DNA of 64,000 nucleotides, taken from Uloborus plumipes (taxonomy: Eukaryota > Arthropoda > Arachnida > Araneae > Uloboridae). Positions within the stretch are counted from its first letter, which is position 1. Each line of letters opens with the position of its first letter. The translations under genes were made by a program, and so were the position numbers. Of the stretch, positions 56,440 through 64,000 are shown piece after piece. The DNA is taken from assembly GCA_038373865.1 (NCBI GenBank), contig JAXGGA010004509.1:1-64000 (forward strand), given 5' to 3'. Under the pieces are notes generated by a model, which worked only from the letters and a program-made list of their open reading frames with translations, was not told where the DNA came from and did not search any database.

Positions 56440-59400
56440 TATTATATCTGATAAGAGAGACACAAATTAGTAATCTCTAGTCTGTTGAAAAAGTTATAGA
56501 AAAATCTTCTGGGAAAAAGGTTCATTATCATGTCAGCAAGAAAGAAACAAAACCAGCCTGAGAATCATTGTTTAAAATACCAGAAAAGTATGGTAAAAGG
56601 AGCTTGTTCTAGAAAAGAGAATTAAAATGACCTTATTTTATGTCAAGATTAGTTTTGAACAAATAAATAAAAGTTTTCCTGTACAGAAACACAGAATAAA
56701 TTACACAACTTTAATTTTTTGCAATTTCATTAATCTTTAAACAAAAATCATTAATGATGTCAATACTCATAGGATATTACACAGAAATTTGAATTGAACT
56801 ACATAAAATTAATAAGCCATAGTTGCTCTACTGAATGCAGTCCAACTTGCTGTAAAAACAAAGATCATTTCACTTCACTTCTAGAGGGGCCACAGTACCT
56901 GTCATTATTGTGACTTAACCTGTAAAAGCACCCTCGAGGCAAACAAATATCACTATGTAGAATACTTAAAGCATAAAATAGTGAAGCACGATTCATACGT
57001 TTTTAAAGGGTCTCCATGAAAAAAAACATACAATAGGCACAGGTTAATATGTATTGGACTCTGCTGGGACTGATTAAAAATGCATGTAAATGATAAAAAC
57101 ACATAAATGATAAACGTATAAACAGTGCTTTAAATGTATTATGTTTAAACTCAGTTCCATAAGTTTTATCTTATATGAAGGAGAAAAAGCATTCTTTGTA
57201 TGCTTAAAGGGTAGCATATCATAAGATATTTCAACATAAAAAAAAAAAAAAAGAAAAAAAAAAACCAGTTGGGGATTCTGTATTCGGGATAACTTTCCTA
57301 TAAAATTCTCAGTGAAAACAATGAAACATTTAACAAGGAAATGTATTTATGAATAAATTAGAATATGTATTTTTTGAGCAGTTACTATAAAATATTTCAA
57401 GTGGACAGTATGAGGTTTAATTACTAAGAAAGTTTTGTAATAAACAAAAACAATTAAATGAGATGAAACTGCTGTTGTGTAAGTAAACTGTTCGTAACTA
57501 CCCCAATAACTAAATATTTTAAACTTAAAAAAATATTTATATATATAATATAATATATATATATGCTAATTATCTGATAACTTTATTCAAAACTTCTATT
57601 TGTGTATGTGTAGGGGAGGGGGAGGTAATGCTATAAATATATTTTAACAGCAAACAATCATCTGAAACAAAAGTTTTTATCCATATATGCTAACTCTATG
57701 AAAATATGTTTGAAACTTGATAAGGAAAACAGTATTAACTCATTTAATGTAATTAAATAATTTATTCCTTATCAATTTTAAGCAGTGTTAAATTCTTTTT
57801 TGTAAAACAATGCGATGCATCGTCTCTCTTAAATACATATCAGCATTTATTGATAGTATGCTTATGCATTTTAAATGATTGCTTTGTCTATTGTTAATTT
57901 AAAAAGCAAAAATTAATGCTCTTAATTTTATTTTTGCAGCCACTTTAAACAAATTTATAATTCAACCAAAATGGATTTTAAATGTCCTCTGCATAAATTA
58001 TTAAATTTAAATTATTTAATAATTTCTACATCATATTTAACAAAATATAAAAAAAAAATTTAAGTAATGGTAAGATGAACAATTGTAGAAATAGGAAATC
58101 AACATTTATACTAAAAGGAAAAATGTTAGGAACTATACTGAATCTAATAGAATGTAATTAAGATCACATTATTAAAGAATGCAGAAAAGGCGTGATAGAC
58201 CAGGTACTGGCAGCAGAAAAAGGGCAATAAAAACAATGTTTGACTGGTCTTGTGTGTGTACATACATATATAAATTTATATGCATGTAGAAAGAAATATT
58301 TTTAATGCTTCAAAAAGTATTTCATGTACTGAAAATTAGAAACATGCCCCAAAAAGTTGTCAAATATTTTTCAGGCTTGACTAGGGCTAAATTTTTAATG
58401 AAAATTCATCATGAAAAATGGAAGGGTAAAAATTCCATTTAATTTAATTTGTTTGAATCTTAAAAATATTGAATGCTTTATTCTTTTTCTTTCTTTTTTC
58501 AAATGTAAAATTTTAACATTTTAAAGGAGAAAATCAAAATAGTACCTCTTCTTGACCTGTTATCTTTCATTTCATCCTAAGAAGATTTTTGGGAGGATTG
58601 ATCGCTGTTATGGTCTTCATTGTTTTCTTACATTTCTAGAAAATATCAAGGGGTATTTTTACATCTTAAGAAAAGAAATTGGATCTATATATCTCAGCAT
58701 ATATGTATGTATGTATACATTTATGGCAATTCGAAGTATTTGAACTTTATTTGACACATATAAGTATATGATAATTGCTTTGATAAATAAAGGAAAAAAA
58801 ATAAAAATATGCTTAACTATCAAAAGATAAAGCTAAAGCAGACTAGTTAGTAAAGAAATGTAAGCAAAATCAAATCTTTCACAATTTCAATTTGAACATA
58901 TACACACATATAAATAATGAATTTTCAATAAATACAATCAGTAACGATAAAATGTTTCGCTAAAAGCAGCAGATCTTTTTAAAAAACAAAAAAAATTAAA
59001 TGCAAATAATAGAAACCTTTTATCAACAAAGCATTTCATTAATTTATACTTTAAAAAACCACACATAATTCGGAAAATCATAGAAGGCTTAAGACGAAAC
59101 TCATACACAAAACTGTTAATATGTTATAGAATTTGCAGGTAAAATATAAATGGCAGTGACTACAATACTTCTAACATGCATATTAACAGTAAAATTAATT
59201 CTATTCAATTATACAGTAAAATTAAACAACAAGAAATATAAATTATTGCACTTGAAAAATTCATTGTGAAAATACTAAAATGAAAAGCTTCTAAAACAAT
59301 GCAGTAAGAATTGTCATTACATTTAAGTGCTTAAAAACAGCAGTTATTTAGAAATTAAAAGATATTATCCCATTAATTTCTTTTAAACACATTAACCTCC

Positions 59401-60416
59401 TTTCATAAGCATAAGAAACAAAGGTGTGACTGTACAAGAATACATTACCAGAAAAATATTTTTGAAAAATTAAAGTATAGAATTGGGTCAATCTAGACTC
59501 TAATCGGGTCTGTTTGGCTTGACAATTTTTTTTTAACGTAAAATCGGTCCTTTTACAAATTTTGTTCATAAAAAATCACTATTTCATAACTTTCTAAAAA
59601 TCTTTGAGGGAAAAAAACATTACTTAAAAACAATAGTAAAATGTATTATTCTTTATATTTAAGTGATTGGGAAAGGTTTCTATTAAAGCCAATATTTATA
59701 AACAATGAAGAAAAAACAAATTCTTCTTTATCCTTATATTTGCATTATTTCCCATTAGAATTGTTAGAAATATTGAATAAAATGTCTTTACCCTTTTACA
59801 ACATTGAATAAATTTTGTTTAGTGAGTATTTCGTTTATCACTGTTCTAACATAGTATCTAATTGAAGGTTAGAACATTTTTGATAGCTAAAAATGTCTTT
59901 TATTATTGACCCCTCCCTTTGCAAAAAGAACAAACGAAAAACTTACATAACTATTTTCGTTTTCAACAAAACTAATGATTAATTAATTTATTTTTTTCAG
60001 AGAAATAGGATCCTGGATCAACCCTAAAAAATACTGAATGGCAATGATGAAGACTTGATATTAAAATGATAGATTAATATTCTGATTACTTTAGATATGA
60101 GTCATAATAGATGGACTATTTTGAAAAGGTTTTGTATTTTTAAATCATAATCAATTACAATGCGAAAAAAAAAACACTAATATAAAGACATAAAGCATAT
60201 TTTAATAATTCCTCCGAGTTATGTATTAAAAAATAAAATAAAACAAGTCTATAAAAACAAGTCTTTGTTCTGCAATACTTAATGATTAAATTTTAAATCC
60301 AACCGAATACATAAATATTATTAACCTTTGCAGATCTTAATACAAATATAAATTTAAAAAAAAAACAGATTTAACCATTGTAGGAATCATATATGATTCA
60401 AATTTCAGATAAATTA
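56440..60416. other. No gene seen; part may be 3' UTR of the minus-strand HS6ST
   Basis: Long AT-rich stretch with A runs (57239-57264), short TA-rich and ATGT-type runs (57538-57562, 58688-58712). I could identify no exon. The part next to 60416 should be 3' UTR of the - strand HS6ST exon. Confidence 0.45.
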
Positions 60417-61076
60417 TCAAGAATCTCTCAAAGCAGGCTCATAACCGGCATCTGAGCGACTCTTTTTCTTGCCCAGATTCTTATAATTCTCCTCAAAGTT
60501 GGAATCTTTTCTCTTCATTACTTCAAATCGGTGCTTCAAGAGATTCACAGCAAACTCATAGAGTTGAACATCAAGGTAATTTAGCTTACGGATTCTTCTA
60601 ATCGCATCCTCACTGATGGCACTACGAGCAAGACTTCCATGAGTCTCATTCAGCTGATGAAATGGTTGAAGGAAATGAAGATGAAAAGTACTTTCAAACA
60701 AATATTGGGACATTTTTTGAAACTCACAGAGCCCAAAAAAAGCCATTTTCCTTAAATTTTCTTTGGCGCTAGCCAGCATAAGCACATCTCTGTCACGAGA
60801 TGGCATTGCAGAGTTGTTGTAGCAGCCTACTAGTGTCAAATCTGCCAGCATGCGTGTTTGCCTGTTAATTGCCAGATTGGACTGACAATTCATAAACTTT
60901 GACAAAGGAACATCTCTCCAATCTTTTCCGTGAAGCAGAGAGGTAGTTCCTCAACTGTGGGAGGACGTCCTTCACACAAATGAAGAGATGATTTCCATGT
61001 AGCTCCTCTCTGAACATGGCGAAACTCACTTAAGAAACGATCTACAGGCTCTCGAAGCAATGTAATATAAAAATAT
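60417..61076 (-). CDS. HS6ST: Second heparan sulfate 6-O-sulfotransferase, exon 2, with one apparent frameshift
   Basis: The exon starts after TTATATTTTCAG in phase 2, exactly as in the + strand gene. It reads YFYITLLREPVDRFLSEF, HVQRGATWKSSLHLCEG, then after the break NLAINRQTRMLADLTLVGCYN, MAFFGLCEFQKMSQYLFE, and LNYLDVQLYEFA, and stops at 60417. This is the PAPS 3'-phosphate and substrate-binding half of HS6ST. It is roughly half identical to the neighbour, so the duplication is old. The frame breaks between CFTE and DWRDVPLSK in the run of four T (on +) at 60924-60927; one more base would restore it. Either the assembly lacks a base or the gene is newly dead. The first motif has REP where the other has RDP. 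Its exon 1 should lie to the right, but I could not find it up to 64000. Confidence 0.85.
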
Positions 61077-63349
61077 CTGAAAATATAAAGAACATGGTCA
61101 AGTTTATTGTAACATTAAAGAAAAAGTAATTTTTAAAATATCACTAAGTTGTACAAGAATTCAATAGATCTGCCACCAAGTTACTGTTGTAAAAATAGTT
61201 GTTTTAGTAGCCTCTTATATGGAAAATAGTCTCCCAATGTAAAAAAGTTTCTAAAACTTTCCTGTTTTTTCCCAAAAGTATTTCTGTTAAACCGTAGCCT
61301 ACGTGGATGGGCGCTCCGCTTTACACCAGCCTGTAATTTTCGACCAATTTCTGAAGCTAAAAGGGGATGAAAAAATTAGTACCGTAAACGCGCCATCTGT
61401 CGGCTCAAAGCGCATTTATAATGAAATTTCTACGGGATTTTGAGTGTCGGACTTGGTAGATTTTTCAAAAATTATGGGCATTTTTTTTCAAAATTTCAAC
61501 TCACTAGCATTGTAACAACTCAGGTTGATCTCCAAAAGCTACTGAAAAGAAATTTTTTTGCTTGGAAATTAAATTAACGCTAGATGAACACGACTCTGTC
61601 AGTAATTGCGCTTCAGATTAAAAAATGAACAAGTTACTTTTGAAAAAGCAAAAAAATATATCTTTTTTTTATTACAACATTTTTTCTAGGATTTTCAATC
61701 CTATGTGAAGTTATCAGCTGCCACTTAGCTGTTTCTGCGTTTTGCTAAATGCATTTTAAAACTTTAGGACGCAATAAAAATACTTTAAAAACTAATAATG
61801 CATCACAAAAAAATATTATTTTCCCATACATATACATGAGTGCAGCAGCAAACAAGTCTTATGCACTTTCACCCCATGATTTTTTTTTTAAAGTAAGTTA
61901 TTTTTAAAAAGTTATATTAATTAAAAACCGTTTTTAATATTTTTAACTTTATTTTTTAAAAAGAATTATGAATTTAAATTTAAAAAATTGAAAAAACATT
62001 TTATTCAGAGAAATAAACTTGTTAAATAAAAAAATAAACGAAAATGAAAGAATAATGAAAATGAAAAAATAAATAAATAAATAAATAAAGATTTAAAAAA
62101 TCATAATTTTTAACTCTGAAATTTGGGGGGGGGGGGGCACTAAGGATGGATCCTTTACTTTTGAAAGTGAGAGAGCAGTCATCCTCTTTATCCCCTGTAC
62201 GAGCCGCCTATGCTTCGAATGTCCCCCCCCGCCCCCCAAAAAAAGCCCGAGACCCCACCAGAAAGTGAAAGAGAAAATCTTTAAAGCTTTTCCCCGTAAC
62301 AGTTTAGGGGACGGCATTATTTCCCCTTGGCCCATCCGCCATCCCTCAAGCACCTCCGTAAACGAGACTCCCTCAAAATGATATAAAAAATGAACAAACA
62401 ATTAAAACTAATATTAGCTTGCCTAAAAAACAGCAATAACGCAATCGGCGCCAGGAACACTCCCCCCCCCCCGTTAGTACACCCCGTTAGTCCCACATTG
62501 AAATGAGTTCTTTCAAGGCCAAACATTTTTGTATCGGGGCACACTATACAAGTAGGTGAATGAGGAGCAAAGTGAAATACAGGGGCAAAGTGAAATGGTG
62601 AAATATTTTCAGTTTGCAGCGCCACGTTTCAAGCAATATTTTAACTAAGTTCCTGAACATTTTGTTGATTCCTGTCAAGAACTAAATACTTCTGGAGATA
62701 GACGAAAAAACTATACAAGTGGTTTTTAGAATTTGATTCACTTATTGTAATATTCGGAGGTTTCGAAAAATATTTATTATCATTAAAATTCTTGTATTTA
62801 TCGTTTTAAGTGCTAATTAGGATCTACTAATATCTAGTGTAGTACTTATTTAGTTCATGTTAAGCATTTTTTGAATTTAAATGCTCAATGCAATTCGTCA
62901 AGATGTTGGGTGGGCAAAGTGGATGATGCAAAGTGAAATAGCTCATTTTGTTTACTTATTCATTTATGTTTTTTTTTTTTTTCACACTCATTGTTTTACA
63001 TTACTCTATTATTTGATTGATAAATATTTCATTTACATAAGATGTGTGAAAGTAAACATTATAAAATAACAAGAAACATATCGCTGTGGAAAATGACAAA
63101 ATTTTAATCTCATGAATAAATTAAGAAAAAAAAAGTGTGGCACTTAATACCTTAAACTAGCTTATATTTAAAAAGAGTGCAAGTTGCTCGGAATAAAAAT
63201 CTCATGTGCTTTGCCCGTTGGCCCCGTTATCAATATTGTTGGTATTAGATAAAGATAAAAATAGCATCGAATGAATCGGAATAAATTTCATATCAGTTTC
63301 AGAGAAGCCTTATCATTCAAAATTCTCATTAAGATTATTATTAAAACAA
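61077..63349. other. Intron or flank of the minus-strand HS6ST, repeats only
   Basis: Presumed intron. A patch with GCGCCATCTGTCGG near 61391 and C/G-rich runs at 62125-62137, 62223-62239 and 62461-62472 look like worn transposon matter. A short AAAT microsatellite lies at about 62070-62090. Open frames on - through 62093-62625 are interrupted by these runs and are not convincing. Confidence 0.45.
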
Positions 63350-64000
63350 GCTGCGTGGCCTGGCGTTGCACGGGCTACCTTAAAAATGAAAGCGATGTCA
63401 AGTGACACATCCGCTTTCGGCAGAGCAACAAACTCGCCGCCACGGCGGCTCGCTATGGCCAGCGCCCTCTACACACAGTGACAGTTGCCAAAACAATACT
63501 TTTAATAAACGCCATGTCTCGAGAAGAGCGAATTTGAAGATTTTTTTTTAATTTCTTCCGAATTCCTTTATCAAACCTTATGTTAATTAAAACTAATGAG
63601 GCCTGAAAAATTACAATCGATCGGTACCTGGTTCGACGTTCAGCTCATTGGCATTCAGGAGAAACAAACAGGACATAGATACATAGAAAGAAACTCAGTT
63701 TTCAAAAAAGTAGAGTACTGTTCATAGCAACCGTATACAACTATTCTCAGGAAATACTGGTTCGAATTAAAAATTCTTTTTGTGTTGAACAGCCCATTTA
63801 ATCAGGAAGGCTTTAGACTATATAACATTGCACTGTATGTAAGAAGTTATTATTTTAGTTTAGAAATAATAATGGTCGAAAAGCACGAGCGGATTAGTTC
63901 CCATTCTCCTCGAGAGATGGCGTTCATTGGAGGCATTGTTTTGGCAACTGTGTGTAGAGGTCGCTGGCCGCAGCGAGCCGCCGTGGCGGTGAGTTTTAAC
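63350..64000. mobile_element. Interspersed element with inverted arms, running off the right edge
   Basis: AGCTGCGTGGCCTGGCG at about 63351 matches the family at 2268-2508. Just inside, 63430-63530 is inverted relative to 63893-64000, with landmarks GCCGCCACGGCGGCTCGCT, CTCTACACACAGT and GTTGCCAAAACAAT. The arms are about 100 bp and the unit continues beyond the window. No coding frame. Confidence 0.65.

Noticed and set aside
62093..62625. Two overlapping 102-codon frames on minus
   Set aside because: They run through C and G homopolymers and low-complexity text, with no splice or protein signals.
1..64000. tRNA, rRNA, CRISPR array or bacterial operon features
   Set aside because: No tRNA-like A and B boxes with a cloverleaf, no rRNA segments and no regularly spaced repeats with spacers were seen. 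Introns and transposon types show animal nuclear DNA.

Overview
The window is AT-rich nuclear DNA from an animal. Its genes are split by GT-AG introns and sit in dense layers of transposons: Tc1/mariner, hAT, pogo/Tigger, piggyBac-type, CR1 and Penelope-type elements. The two recognisable gene families and the transposon mix suggest an arthropod, perhaps a chelicerate such as a spider. The species is an inference; nothing here fixes it.

Layout. 1-7,700 holds repeats, a probable solo LTR with a textbook core promoter, and a hAT-type element split by a second insertion. At 7,705-7,866 is the last exon of a gene I cannot name. 8,074-11,830 is one transposon inside another. 12,179-16,611 is a decayed CR1 LINE whose endonuclease is split by a 1.5-kb foldback element. 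A FAM204A-like gene runs on the + strand from 18,738 to 30,022. Its 6.9-kb second visible intron holds a dead Tigger, a hAT-type element and an apparently intact DD36E Tc1-like transposon; its last intron holds a 2-kb gene-free transposon.

30,150-35,650 is mobile DNA (a mariner relic, and two MITEs with 10-bp target duplications, one split by a hAT element) plus a CpG-rich block with an NRF-1-like site that may be a promoter. A two-exon heparan sulfate 6-O-sulfotransferase (HS6ST) gene of 411 codons lies at 36,047-39,412 on +, with a 636-bp palindromic MITE in its intron. A second HS6ST exon lies at 61,076-60,417 on -, so the two paralogues converge. It carries one apparent frameshift.

Between them are a foldback element with nested insertions, a 2.85-kb hAT transposon with perfect target duplications, an inverted pair of Penelope-type segments each with a hammerhead ribozyme core, two piggyBac-type MITEs, a palindromic mariner-type MITE, a possible P450 exon relic and a Tigger-family element.

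The host genes look unrelated: one Golgi enzyme that sulfates heparan sulfate (and its paralogue), one small conserved protein of unclear role, and one unknown. The most unusual features are the paired hammerhead ribozymes, the intact DD36E transposon, and a set of long gene-free transposons filled with degenerate tandem repeats.
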